Assembly (NCBI RefSeq): GCF_038024875.1
Contig: NZ_CP136136.1
Coordinates: 5,022,001-5,086,000 of the forward strand
Source: Gordonia rubripertincta
GTDB taxonomy: Bacteria; Actinomycetota; Actinomycetes; Mycobacteriales; Mycobacteriaceae
Direction: 5' to 3'
Length of the DNA: 64,000 bases
Below are positions 8,411 to 17,565 of this stretch, one piece after another (the stretch's first letter is position 1; the number at the start of each line of letters is the position of its first letter). A model generated the notes under the pieces. That model was given only the letters and a program-made list of their open reading frames with translations, was not told where the DNA came from and searched no databases. Made by a program: the position numbers and the translations under genes.

Positions 8411-9325
8411 ATGGAGTCTCTTCCCGACCGGAGCGCACCTTCCGGGACCGACCCGACTCGTGTGCTCGTCCAGATGCCGCTCCGACTGGGGTTCACCGTG
8501 ACCGGAGTGGTCCTCGCCGCGGCCGAGTCCGCGGTGACGATCGCACGCATCACCGCGGGCAGCGTCCAGCACGAGATCACCAGGGCTTTCGGGGTCGAGG
8601 ATGAACTCGGTGCGGCGCGTACCCCCCTCGAGCTCCTCAATCAACTGTCCGAGTTGCTGGGCCCGGACCGACCGTTCGGACGCATCCTGGCCGCGGGCGG
8701 GCCGATGGAACGGCTCCTCAACCCGGGCGGGGTCGTAGACCGGCTGACCGCGCCCGACGGTCCGCTGGAGAAGCTCACCGCCAAGGGCGGACTCCTCGAC
8801 CAGATGGCCGACGAACGCGGGATCCTGATGCGTCTGACCGCCAAGGACGGACCGCTCGACCGCCTCACCCGCCCGGGCGGGGTCGTCGACCAGTTCACCG
8901 AGAACGAGGGCATTCTCGAACGCCTGACCTCCGAGGGCGGCATCGTCGACAAACTGACCGCACCCGACGGCATGTTGGAGAAGGTCACGGTTCCCGGCGG
9001 CATCCTGGACCGGTTCGCCGCCGAGGCCGGCCTCCTCGATCAACTGGTCGGTGAAGGCGGCGCCGTCGAACGCGCCATCGCACCGGGCGGCCCGCTGGAC
9101 CGGATCACCGAGCTGACCGAGGTGATCGGTCAGCTCGCACCGAATCTGATCGCCATGCAGGACACGGTGCACGAGCTCGCCGAGACAGTGGACCTGCTGA
9201 ACCAGACGGTTGCTCCCCTCGGCGGTCTCGCCGAGCGTCTGCCCAAGCGGCTCACCCGCGGCCCGAAGGGTTCCGGCGGCAACGGCAACGGGGCCTCCCC
9301 GGCAGATGCAGACACCAACGGTTAA
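8411..9325 (+). CDS. Decapeptide-repeat protein of unknown function (304 aa)
   Basis: Three parts can be seen. The N-terminal region (residues 20-60) is hydrophobic/amphipathic (LGFTVTGVVLAAAESAVTIARI). Residues 95-234 are 14 tandem ten-residue repeats with no insertion or deletion. The tail is a heptad-like helix (about 235-275) followed by a Gly/Asn-rich end. The repeat consensus is x-G/D/E-G-hydrophobic-hydrophobic-D/E-R/K/Q-L-T-x, for example PGGVVDRLTA and PDGPLEKLTA. The strict phase implies a regular solenoid or long amphipathic rod. The start is the ATG at 8411, ahead of the first conserved segment. A lipid-surface or cell-wall scaffold is conceivable, but no function can be assigned. 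Confidence 0.7.
   Translation: MESLPDRSAPSGTDPTRVLVQMPLRLGFTVTGVVLAAAESAVTIARITAGSVQHEITRAFGVEDELGAARTPLELLNQLSELLGPDRPFGRILAAGGPMERLLNPGGVVDRLTAPDGPLEKLTAKGGLLDQMADERGILMRLTAKDGPLDRLTRPGGVVDQFTENEGILERLTSEGGIVDKLTAPDGMLEKVTVPGGILDRFAAEAGLLDQLVGEGGAVERAIAPGGPLDRITELTEVIGQLAPNLIAMQDTVHELAETVDLLNQTVAPLGGLAERLPKRLTRGPKGSGGNGNGASPADADTNG
8693..9112 (+). repeat. 14 x 30-bp in-frame coding repeats
   Basis: Fourteen consecutive 30-bp units, each coding one decapeptide, from AGGPMERLLN (first) to PGGPLDRITE (last). At DNA level the units are diverged but keep a GGCGG or GACGG block every 30 bp, so they are old repeats held by protein selection rather than a recent expansion. Confidence 0.85.
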
Positions 9326-9407
9326 CAACGGTGATCGCTGAGTAACCGAGGAGCGTGCGACGAGGCGTATCGAGGCCGCCTCCACCCACCCACTCACCCG
9401 TTCGGTG

Positions 9408-11060
9408 TCAGAAGGGTGGTGGGTTGTCTCGGTCCCACGCGTCTTGTTGTCGACGATGCGTTGTGGTGCGGGCGGCTCGCTCGGTGGTGAGTCGTTGCCG
9501 GGCCGGGTGGTCGGGTGGCTGAGTTCTCAACGAGCTGAACAGGTCTCGCCCGGTGAACGGATTACCCAAATACGTGTGGCCGGTGGGTGCTTCGAACCAG
9601 ATCGCCAGGTACTCGTCCTGGGAATCCCGCCACCGGCCGAAGGTCTTGATGCGGTGATGGAAGCGGCACAACGGTTTCAGATTCCGTTGCATGGTTTTTC
9701 CGCCGCGGTCGGGGTTGTGGTGGTCGAACGGGTGGGTGTGGTCCAGGTCGACGGTCCACACCGGCTGGTTGCAGCCGGGGAAGGTGCAGCACAGTTCACC
9801 GACGCGTACGAGTGCTTGTAGTTTCTTGCTGGGGACGTAGCGGCTGGCGGCCGCAGCGCCCGCCGCATCGGCGTCGGCCGGTTCGGTGCGCACGCCGGTG
9901 GTGACGTAGGTGTGGGTGGCGTCGGCGAACAGCGCGCGCATGGCGTCGGCCTCGAGTAGCCCGTAGCCGTCGAGCATGCCGGGGTCGTTGTCGCGGCCCT
10001 GCATCGTGGTCTCGTTGGCCACGATGTGAAACGTCGGACGCGGAGCCCGGCAACCGGTGCAGGTGCACGTGCAGTCATCGGCCGACAATGAGGCCGCACC
10101 GTCACTGGGATCGGCTGTGAGAGTGTCGTTCCCCGCTGGTCCGGAGGCGTCGGTGGCGTCGAGCTCCTGCCCGGCGGGTTCGGGTGCGCAGTCGGGGCAC
10201 TGGCAGTCCAGCTCCTGTCTGCCGTGCGCGAGAGCGAGGAGCGCGTCGGCGCGGCGCTGGCTCATGGTGCGCCCATCACGCTTGTGGACACCGTCAGCCA
10301 TGGCGATCAGCCGGGCGTTGAGCGCGGCGGCGTCGATAGTGGGCACGTGTCCAGAAATGCGGGACTGGCCGGGCTGGTGCCGGTCCGGACGGATCGTGAG
10401 ACCGCGGTCGCGGGCGGCGTGTTCGTTGCGACGCTTCACCGCCTCCGGAGCGTGGGTGTGAACGATCTGGTCGACCATGGTGGTGAACCGCGCCGTCGAC
10501 ATGGGATCGCGCGCCAGGATGGCCTCGGCCAACGCCGCATCGACGCCCGGCATGGTGGCGTCGTCGACGAAGTCGGTGCGCTTCATCGCGATCTGGAACC
10601 GGGTCATATCGATACGCGCGCCGGCCAAAGTGGTGCCGGTCAGTGGCAGTCGATATCGCATCGCATCGCCGGTGCGGATCACGTCCCGCGCCTGGGCCGG
10701 GGTCATATTCATCGCAGCACCGAACTCGGCGGTGGCCTGCTCGAAACCGTTCGGGCCAAACTCCTCATACGGGTCGATGCCGGACAACGCGTCAGCACTC
10801 ATGCCGAGGAGGTCGTCGACCGAGCCTGTCTGCCCGGTGTGAAGTGCGCTGCGCCGCACCAGGTAGTCCTCTTCGCGCCGGTCGTGCAGCAGGCTGGCGG
10901 CCATCAACATCCGGCAGGTGTTGACCGCGTTCATCGACGCCGAATACCGCGCGGTGTCGACCAAAGCTTCCGGGGAGAGCTCAGCCAGAGGTCCGAACAC
11001 GTCGAACCCCGCGTCGGGGAGATCCCCGGCGGGGTCGACGGTGCCGAACTCGAAAGCCAT
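9408..11060 (-). CDS. DUF222 / HNH endonuclease domain protein (13E12-repeat type)
   Basis: A 550-residue protein. The N-terminal two thirds form the helical DUF222 domain (ALVDTARYSASMNAVNTCRM, then QRRADALLALAHG). The C-terminal part has an HNH nuclease motif: CTFPGCNQPVWTVDLDHTHPFDHHNP, here broken into CTFPGC, DLDHTHPFDH and LCRFHHRIKTFG, with paired Cys to hold the metal site. Such proteins are abundant, dispersed families in mycolic-acid actinomycetes, and their role is unsettled. The start is put at the ATG at 11060 (MAFEF); the frame is open up to 11102. A linker carrying two CxC/CxxC pairs (CQCPDCAPE, CTCTGC) precedes the HNH part. Confidence 0.75.
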   Translation of the reverse strand: MAFEFGTVDPAGDLPDAGFDVFGPLAELSPEALVDTARYSASMNAVNTCRMLMAASLLHDRREEDYLVRRSALHTGQTGSVDDLLGMSADALSGIDPYEEFGPNGFEQATAEFGAAMNMTPAQARDVIRTGDAMRYRLPLTGTTLAGARIDMTRFQIAMKRTDFVDDATMPGVDAALAEAILARDPMSTARFTTMVDQIVHTHAPEAVKRRNEHAARDRGLTIRPDRHQPGQSRISGHVPTIDAAALNARLIAMADGVHKRDGRTMSQRRADALLALAHGRQELDCQCPDCAPEPAGQELDATDASGPAGNDTLTADPSDGAASLSADDCTCTCTGCRAPRPTFHIVANETTMQGRDNDPGMLDGYGLLEADAMRALFADATHTYVTTGVRTEPADADAAGAAAASRYVPSKKLQALVRVGELCCTFPGCNQPVWTVDLDHTHPFDHHNPDRGGKTMQRNLKPLCRFHHRIKTFGRWRDSQDEYLAIWFEAPTGHTYLGNPFTGRDLFSSLRTQPPDHPARQRLTTERAARTTTHRRQQDAWDRDNPPPF

Positions 11061-11164
11061 GACACCACCATACGAGTGGCCACCGACAGTTCTGATCGGC
11101 AACAGATCGTCGGATCAGACGGCGCAACAACTACTTTCGGTAGTATATGTTCCCGCGTGGCAAT

Positions 11165-11236
11165 TTCCCTTCCGCTCAACGGATAGCGCCCGCGGGAAGG
11201 AGACTCGCCGGCGGAAGGGAACCCGTTGAGCGGGAA
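11165..11236. terminator. Competing inverted repeats downstream of the acyltransferase gene
   Basis: The left arm 11165-11182 (TTCCCTTCCGCTCAACGG) can pair with two different right arms: GCGGAAGGGAA at 11211-11221 and CCGTTGAGCGGGAA at 11223-11236. The two foldings are mutually exclusive because they share the TTCCGC core. It lies directly after the stop of the 11238-12542 gene (minus strand) and upstream of the DUF222/HNH gene. There is no T-run. It is probably a terminator or an old repeat pair; a switch-like function is speculative. Confidence 0.45.
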
Positions 11237-11237
11237 C

Positions 11238-12542
11238 CTAACGGCGAGATGTATCGAGAGCGTCCGTCAGCAACTCCACGTACCGGTCGACGTCGAGCAT
11301 GATCTCCGGACTCGTCGTCACCGACACCGCGATGCGGTCACCGATGCCGTGTACGCCGTGTGTGAGTCCCTGCACCGGTGACAGGGCGGGAAAGCCGGTG
11401 GTGAACAGGATCTCGCCGCCGTCGAGGTCGAGGTCGGCGGCACCGCGGTCGACGGAGGACACGACGGTGACGCCGGTGACCGTCTCCGGGCGGGTGTCGA
11501 GGTCGAAGGCCCGGATGCCCCACCGCGCGAGGATCGCCGGCGTGGCCTCCGATACGCGTCGTTGCGCTACTCGTCCCGGGTCCGCGTCCGCGGCGCGGGC
11601 GGCGTCGATCTCACCGCGGACGAGTCGTGCTCGTTCATGCGGATCGTCGACTTCGAGGTGAAGATCGATCCCCACAGTACGAAAGTTGTTGCGCGCCTCC
11701 GATTTATCCGATCGTCCGACCGTGAGCTCTATACCGAGACGTCTGCAGTCGTCGCTCAGGTATCGCGGTAGCGCCTGCGAGATGGCAACGAGCACGGCGA
11801 CGGTGACCGGAGAGCAGGCTGCGGTGAGACGCTCGCGGTCGAGCACGATGACCCGTAGGAGTCGCCGCGACCCGGGGCTGCGGTTCAGTGTCGTCAGCGG
11901 ATAACCCGGCTTTCCCGGATTCGCCGGTTTCCCAATCCGAGCGACCTGCACTCCGTGTCGGACCGTCGAGACGAATTCTCCGGGGAACCGCAGTGCACCC
12001 AGCGCGAGGGTTCCGACATCGCGAACCGGCCCGGGCATTCCGAAGCCGCCACCACGGCGATTGTCGTACGGCGCGGTGAACAGGTCCCGGGCGATCTGCG
12101 ATGCGCGCCGGCCGTCACCGAGCGCATGCGAGATCTGCAGTACGACAACGACTCCCGTGACCGACTCACCACAACCGGCCGGAAGGTCGGTCACCGGACC
12201 GAACAGATGCAGACGCCAGGCCGCTCGGGACGGCACCAGCGGATCTGCGACGAGGTCACCGACGGCGTCCAGACACGACGACCAGGTCCGTGTCGTGGTG
12301 TCGACGCGGACCTGGTCGGGTGTGGGTTCGGCGGAAACCCAGTACGGACGGTCGGCCGTTGCCGGGACGTCGTGGACCCTTAGACGCAGGTCGTCGACGT
12401 GCCTCGCCCGCACCGACAGTCGCCGGGCGCACTCGTCGAGCGAGATCGACGGTGCGGCAAAGCAGTACAGAAGGAACTGGTCGTTCGGGATGCGTTCGGA
12501 CATCCAGTACGACGCGGCGTCCGCCGCCGCCATCCGCTGCAT
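11238..12542 (-). CDS. Wax ester synthase / diacylglycerol acyltransferase-like protein
   Basis: A 434-residue member of the WS/DGAT (wax ester synthase-like acyl-CoA acyltransferase) superfamily. The catalytic HxxxDG motif reads HALGDG (His139, Asp143), preceded by Ser where most members have a second His. A start DAASYWMSERIPNDQF resembles the family's N-terminal block, and a DUF1298-like C-terminal half follows (NNFRTVGIDLHL, VVSSVDRGAADL). It would acylate a fatty alcohol, diacylglycerol or another hydroxyl with acyl-CoA. It is shorter than typical members (about 450-480 residues) and quite diverged, so the acceptor is open. It follows the flavoprotein gene by 17 nt, in one operon. Confidence 0.65.
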   Translation of the reverse strand: MQRMAAADAASYWMSERIPNDQFLLYCFAAPSISLDECARRLSVRARHVDDLRLRVHDVPATADRPYWVSAEPTPDQVRVDTTTRTWSSCLDAVGDLVADPLVPSRAAWRLHLFGPVTDLPAGCGESVTGVVVVLQISHALGDGRRASQIARDLFTAPYDNRRGGGFGMPGPVRDVGTLALGALRFPGEFVSTVRHGVQVARIGKPANPGKPGYPLTTLNRSPGSRRLLRVIVLDRERLTAACSPVTVAVLVAISQALPRYLSDDCRRLGIELTVGRSDKSEARNNFRTVGIDLHLEVDDPHERARLVRGEIDAARAADADPGRVAQRRVSEATPAILARWGIRAFDLDTRPETVTGVTVVSSVDRGAADLDLDGGEILFTTGFPALSPVQGLTHGVHGIGDRIAVSVTTSPEIMLDVDRYVELLTDALDTSRR

Positions 12543-12559
12543 GCGGCCAGGGTAGCGCC

Positions 12560-13789
12560 CTACTTCTGGCCGGCACTCCATGCGTAGGGCAGATCGGTGC
12601 CGTTGAGGACGTGGTCACCGATGGCCTGCAGCTTGAAGATCAGCGGGTTGTGCACCGAGATCACCCGGGCGTTGCGCCAGTGCCGGTCGAGGCGCAGGCG
12701 CTCGGAGGTGATCGACGCACCGCCGACCTCGAACAGCTGGGTGGTCGCGTCGAGCACCAGCGGGATGACCGTCGCCTGTGCGCGGGCGACGTCGAACTCG
12801 ACCTTGTCGAGCAGCTTCTCGTCCTGCCAGCCGGTCTCGGCGAGACGGTCGAGCTGATCGGCGATGTCGAGGACGATGGTGCGCGCCGAGTAGGCGGCCG
12901 CGGTCAGCCGGCCGATGACCTGCTGCACCAGCGGGTCGTGGCGGGGTAGTTCGGCGGTCGAGTGGGTGAAGGTGCGCTTGCGTTCGCGGACCCACTCGGA
13001 CACGTCGTCGGTGGCGCGCTGCGCGATGCCCGCCAGCACCGACAGCTGCACGAGCTGGAGGTACGAGGTGGCGTAGGTGCGGCCCGCGACGCCGTAACCC
13101 GGGCCGAGGATGCGGTCGCCGGACACCTGCACGCCACTGAACTCGGTGGTGCCGCTCGCCGTCAGGCGCTGGCCGAAGCCGTCCCAGTCGTCGTGCTGCG
13201 TGACGCCCTCGGCGTCGGCGTCGACGAGCACCGAGACACGCTCGCCGTCCTGGTCGGCGGCGACCAGGATGTGATCGGAGTACAGGCTGCCGGTGCTGTA
13301 GTACTTGGTGCCGTCCAGGCGCCACGCGTCGCCGTCGCTGTTGTCCGGGTCCCGGGTGAGGCGGGTCTGGTAGCGGTCGATGGCGCCGACACCGGGCTCG
13401 GTGATGGCGTTGCCGACGAGCGTGCCCTCCGCAACCTTGCGCAGCCAGCGCTCGGCCTCCGGATCGGGCAACGCGTTGAGCTGATCCTCGACGAACGACC
13501 AGTGCACGCGCAACGCCTGCGGGAGGTTCGACTCCGCGGTGGCCAGGTCGATGAGCAGCCGGAAGACCTGACGCACCGACGCGCCGTACCCGCCGAGCTC
13601 GACCGGCACGCGCAACGCGCCGAACTTCGCCTCGCGCAGCCACGACACCTCGTCGTGTGCGAGGCGGCGATCGTCTTCGCGAGCCACTGCGCCTTCGGCG
13701 ATGCGAGCGAAGATCGGGGCGAACACCTCGTCGAGCCGGTCGTCGGTGGTGCCGGCGGCCGACGTGCTCGTGGGCACGGTTGCGGTCAT
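12560..13789 (-). CDS. Acyl-CoA dehydrogenase-fold flavoprotein, DszC/SfnC-like monooxygenase
   Basis: A 409-residue protein of the acyl-CoA dehydrogenase fold. The C-terminal signature LDRHWRNARVISVHNPLIFKL-type segment (residues about 375-395) matches the DszC/SfnC branch, which uses reduced flavin and O2 for N- or S-oxygenation rather than dehydrogenating acyl-CoA. The FMN-binding middle region (GTKYYSTGSLYSDHILVAA) is present. The substrate is unknown; sulfur or amine compounds are possible. It heads an operon with the WS/DGAT-like gene. The start at 13789 follows a GAAAGGACC-type site. It is divergent from the thiolase-like gene. Confidence 0.7.
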   Translation of the reverse strand: MTATVPTSTSAAGTTDDRLDEVFAPIFARIAEGAVAREDDRRLAHDEVSWLREAKFGALRVPVELGGYGASVRQVFRLLIDLATAESNLPQALRVHWSFVEDQLNALPDPEAERWLRKVAEGTLVGNAITEPGVGAIDRYQTRLTRDPDNSDGDAWRLDGTKYYSTGSLYSDHILVAADQDGERVSVLVDADAEGVTQHDDWDGFGQRLTASGTTEFSGVQVSGDRILGPGYGVAGRTYATSYLQLVQLSVLAGIAQRATDDVSEWVRERKRTFTHSTAELPRHDPLVQQVIGRLTAAAYSARTIVLDIADQLDRLAETGWQDEKLLDKVEFDVARAQATVIPLVLDATTQLFEVGGASITSERLRLDRHWRNARVISVHNPLIFKLQAIGDHVLNGTDLPYAWSAGQK

Positions 13790-13985
13790 CAAATGGTCCT
13801 TTCGGTACAGACTTCTCGGCGAGAAGTGTCGCCGCCGGCCCGCCCTTCGGCCACGATTGAAACCGCGCTGAACGCAACGTTCCCAAGGCCCGGATCCACC
13901 GCCACACTGAAGGCCGAACCCGCAGGTATGGCGCATCCGAGACCACGTTGAGACGCCGATCACGCGTTTGTGCCATTGTGGGCGT

Positions 13986-16386
13986 ATGCCAATCTCGATC
14001 GCTGATCTCGATCCGAACACCCCCGTCGTCGTCGGCGTCGGTCAGGCCTCCGAGCGTCTGACCGATCCCGGCTACGAGGCACTGGGGTGAAGCAGACCTC
14101 GCGGCGCGCGCCGTCACCGCTGCCTTCGACGACGCCGGGGCCGCCGACCTCGCGTATTCCATCGACACCATCGCCGCGATCCGATCGTTCGAGATCTCCA
14201 GTCCGTTGTCCTCGTCGCCGCTCGGCCGCCCGGACAACATGCCCCGCGCCGTGGGCAAGCGCGTCGGCGCCGACCCCCGTCGCGCCGTGCAGGCCGTCAC
14301 CGGCGGTCAGACCCCGCAGACGATCCTCACCGAACTCGCCGGCGACATCGCGGCGGGCGACTCCGACGCGGCGATCATCTTCGGCGCCGAGGTCATGTCG
14401 ACCGTGCGCAACCTCCAGTCCAAGCCAGACGACGAGCGTCCGAGCTTCGCCGAAGAGGTCGGCGGACAGCTCGAGGACCGCGGCTACGGCCTGAAGGGCA
14501 TCATCACCGTCGCCGAGATGCGTCACGGCCTCGCCACGGTGATCCCGCAGTACGCCCTGCTGGAGAACGCCCGCCGCCACAACACCGGCCTGGGTCGCGA
14601 GGCGTACGCGACCGCGATGGGCGAGCTATTCGCCCCGTTCACGAAGGTCGCTGCCGCCAACCCGCATTCGGCCGCCCCGACCGAGCGCGACGCCGCCGAG
14701 TTGGTGACCGTGACCGCCGAGAACCGGGTGGTCGCCGATCCGTTCACTCGCTACATCGTCGCCCGCGACCAGGTGAACCAGTCGGCCGCCGTCGTCGTCA
14801 TGTCGATCCGGGCCGCGCAGGCCGCCGGCATCGACCCCTCGAAGTGGGTGTTCCTGCACGGCCATGCCGAGACCGTCGAGCGCACCTCTCTGCTCCGTAC
14901 CGACCTCGGTTCCGCACCGGCCGCCCCGGCCGCGGTGAAGCACGCACTCGAGGTCGCCGAGATCGGCCTCGACGACGTCTCCGTCATCGACATCTACAGC
15001 TGCTTCCCGATCGCGGTCTTCAACATCCTCGACGGCCTCGGCCTCTCCCCCGACGACCCGCGCGGCCTCACCGTCACCGGCGGCCTGCCGTTCTTCGGCG
15101 GTCCCGGCAACAACTACTCGCTGCACGCGATCGCCGAGGTCGTCACGCGCGTCCGGCAGTCCCCCGGCGACTTCGGTCTCGTCATCGCCAACGGCGGTGT
15201 ACTCAGCAAGCATGCGGCCGGCGTCTACTCGACGGCCCCGGCACCGTGGCGCACCGGCAACAGCGCCAAGGTCCAGGCCCAGCTCGACGCGGCGCCCACC
15301 GTTCCCACCGTCGGCGACGCCGACGGCCCGGCGATCCTCGAGACCTACACGGTCATCCCGTCGAAGAGCGGTAAGCGGACCGGCGTCGTGGTCGGCCGCC
15401 TCGTCGACGACGCCGCACCGGATCGCCTCGGAGCGCGGTTCGTCGCGAACCTCGACTCCGACGACGACGAGTTCTTCGACCTGCTGCTGACCTCGGACGA
15501 CCCGGCCGGCACCGAAATCGTGGTGCGTTCCTTCGACGAGGGCAACCGCGTCAAGCTGACCGAGGCGGCGATGGACGCCAAGTACCCCGCGGTCGCACCG
15601 GCTTTCCGCGACAGCTACGAGCACGTCGAGATCCGACGCGACGGACACCTCCTCGAGGTGACCATCAACCGGCCCGACGCGCGCAACGCGCTGAACCCGG
15701 CCGCCAACGCCGAACTGGACTCGATCTTCGACGCCTACTTCGCCGACGACGACCTCTGGGTCGCGATCCTGACGGGCAAGGGCGACAAGGCCTTCTCGTC
15801 GGGCAACGACCTCGCCGCGACGGCCAGCCCGGCCGCGCTGTCGGTGCCCAAGAACGGATTCGCCGGGCTCACCGCACGTGCGAGCCTGCCCAAGCCGGTC
15901 ATCGCCGCCGTCAACGGCTTCGCTCTCGGCGGCGGGTGTGAGATCGCCATGGCCTGCCACATCATCGTCGCCGACGAGGAGGCCTCGTTCGGTCTGCCCG
16001 AGGTGAAGGTCGGATTGGCCGCCGCCGCAGGCGGTCTGGTCCGCCTGCCGCGGCTGATCCCGCCGGCACTGGCCCGCGACATGATCCTGACCGGTCGCCG
16101 GATCTCGGCCACCGAGGCCGCTGCCGCCGGTCTGGTCAGCCGGATCGCCCCGGCCGGAAAGGTTCTCGAGACCGCCCGCGAGGTGGCCGAAGAGATCCTC
16201 GCGGCGTCGCCGACCTCGGTCCGCGCGTCCATCGCGACCATGGAGCAGTCGGACGCGATCACCGACACCGTCGAAGCGGTCCGCGCGAGCACCAACGTGC
16301 TCGACTCGCTGATCATCAGCGGCGACACCCTCGAGGGCATCATGGCGTTCGTGATGAAGCGCGAGCCGCAGTGGAAGGGTCGCTGA
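13986..16386 (+). CDS. Thiolase-like protein fused to enoyl-CoA hydratase, reading frame broken by one extra G
   Basis: From the ATG at 13986 the typical thiolase start (PVVVGVGQASERL) runs into a stop at 14088. Removing one G from the GGGG at 14084-14087 restores one frame (YEALGEADLAARAVTAAF) to 16386, giving about 799 residues. Residues up to about 480 are a thiolase-like domain with the extra C-terminal domain of TLP1-type proteins (ETYTVIPSKSGKRTGVVVGRL). The usual acylated Cys is not seen (VTGGQTPQ instead of a CASG block), though GNNYSLHA is kept. The last 250 residues are an enoyl-CoA hydratase (GKGDKAFSSGNDL, ALGGGCEIAMACH). It may be a sequencing error, a true pseudogene, or a gene expressed from ATG 14206. 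A lipid or steroid side-chain role is likely. Confidence 0.7.
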
Positions 16387-16417
16387 CACCCACCCCCAAT
16401 CCTGGTGCCCCCCTTCC

Positions 16418-16519
16418 GCTCCCCGGGGTGCGAGCGCAGCGAGCCACGAACGGCTCGGCGAGATGATCTCACCAAGCCCTTCGTGGCTCGTCGCTTACGC
16501 TCCTCGCACCTCAGGGAGC
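16418..16519. terminator. Long imperfect inverted repeat between convergent genes
   Basis: Left arm 16418-16450 (with GTGCGAGCGCAGCGAGCC) and right arm 16480-16519 (with GGCTCGTCGCTTACGCTC) form a long stem, with a few mismatches and a roughly 30-nt loop. It sits between the thiolase-fusion gene (plus) and hsaF (minus), so it can stop transcription from both sides. Short Ser/Arg-biased repeats of this look (GAGCGCAGCGAG) are common between genes in these genomes. Confidence 0.6.
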
Positions 16520-16524
16520 GACGG

Positions 16525-17565
16525 TCAGCCTGCCTGCGCAGTCTCCGCTGCCGCGAGATCCAGTGCGATGTCGACGATCATGTCCTCCTGACCGCCGACG
16601 AGCTTGCGGTTGCCGGCCTCGAGCAGGATGCTGCGGACGTCGACGCCGTAGCGGGCGCTCGCGGCTTCGGCGTGGCGTAGGAAGCTCGAGTAGACGCCGG
16701 CGTAGCCGAGGGTCAGCGTCTCGCGGTCGACGCGCACCGGGCGGTCCTGGAGCGGACGGACGATGTCGTCGGCCGCATCCTGCAGGGCGAAGAGGTCGCA
16801 ACCGTGCCGCATACCCTTGATGTTCGCGACCGCGATGAACGCCTCGATCGGGCAGTTGCCCGCTCCCGCACCGTGTCCGGCGAGCGATGCGTCGACCCGG
16901 TACACCCCGTTCTCCACCGCGATCACCGAATTGGCCACGGAGAGGGACAGATTCTCGTGCGCGTGGATACCGATCTCGGTGGAAGGATCGAGCACGTCGC
17001 GGTATGCGCGGACACGCTCGCGGACGCCGTCCATGGTCAGACGGCCACCGGAGTCGGTGACGTAGACGCAGTGTGCGCCATAGCTTTCCATGAGTTTGGC
17101 CTGCTCGGCCAGCTTCGCGGGTTCTGCCATGTGGCTCATCATCAGGAAGCCCGAGACGTCCATGCCGATCTCGCGCGCCTTCGCGATGTGCTGTGCCGAG
17201 ACGTCGGCCTCGGTGCAGTGGGTGGCCACCCGCACCGACCGCACGCCGAGATCGTAGGCGTGCTGCAGTTCTTCGATGGTGCCCACGCCCGGCAACAGCA
17301 GAGTTGTCAGGCGCGCGTTGGTGATGTTGGCCGCGGCCGCCTCGATCCACTCCCAGTCGGTGTTGCTGCCCGGCCCGTAGTTCACCGAGCCACCGGCGAG
17401 ACCGTCACCGTGGGCCACCTCGATGGCGTCGACCCCGGCCGCGTCGAGCGCGCGGACGATCTTGCCGACGTTCTCCGGGGTGATGCGGTGGCGGACGGCG
17501 TGCATGCCGTCGCGCAGGGTCACATCCTGGACGAAGATCTCGGAGCCTGCGTTGGTGTCACTCAT
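16525..17565 (-). CDS. hsaF: 4-hydroxy-2-oxohexanoate/oxovalerate aldolase
   Basis: DRE-TIM-barrel aldolase that cleaves 4-hydroxy-2-oxo acids to pyruvate and an aldehyde; in steroid degradation the substrate is 4-hydroxy-2-oxohexanoate and the aldehyde is propanal. Seen: the TLRDGMHAVRH motif at the N-terminus with the catalytic Arg and metal Asp, GIHAHENLSLS with the two metal His, and GHGAGAGNCP. The length of 346 residues is normal. Its ATG overlaps the stop of hsaG by 4 bp, matching the obligate aldolase-dehydrogenase complex that channels the aldehyde. Confidence 0.93.
   Translation of the reverse strand: MSDTNAGSEIFVQDVTLRDGMHAVRHRITPENVGKIVRALDAAGVDAIEVAHGDGLAGGSVNYGPGSNTDWEWIEAAAANITNARLTTLLLPGVGTIEELQHAYDLGVRSVRVATHCTEADVSAQHIAKAREIGMDVSGFLMMSHMAEPAKLAEQAKLMESYGAHCVYVTDSGGRLTMDGVRERVRAYRDVLDPSTEIGIHAHENLSLSVANSVIAVENGVYRVDASLAGHGAGAGNCPIEAFIAVANIKGMRHGCDLFALQDAADDIVRPLQDRPVRVDRETLTLGYAGVYSSFLRHAEAASARYGVDVRSILLEAGNRKLVGGQEDMIVDIALDLAAAETAQAG

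Noticed and set aside
9340..9380. Short GAGGAGCGTGCGACGAGGCGT-like stretch between the repeat protein and the HNH gene, resembling dispersed repeats of Gordonia
   Set aside because: Only one weak copy is in the window and I cannot compare with the genome, so no repeat family is claimed.
14626..16389. Long minus-strand open frame opposite the thiolase/hydratase gene
   Set aside because: No recognisable motif; the plus strand holds well-conserved domains over the same bases.
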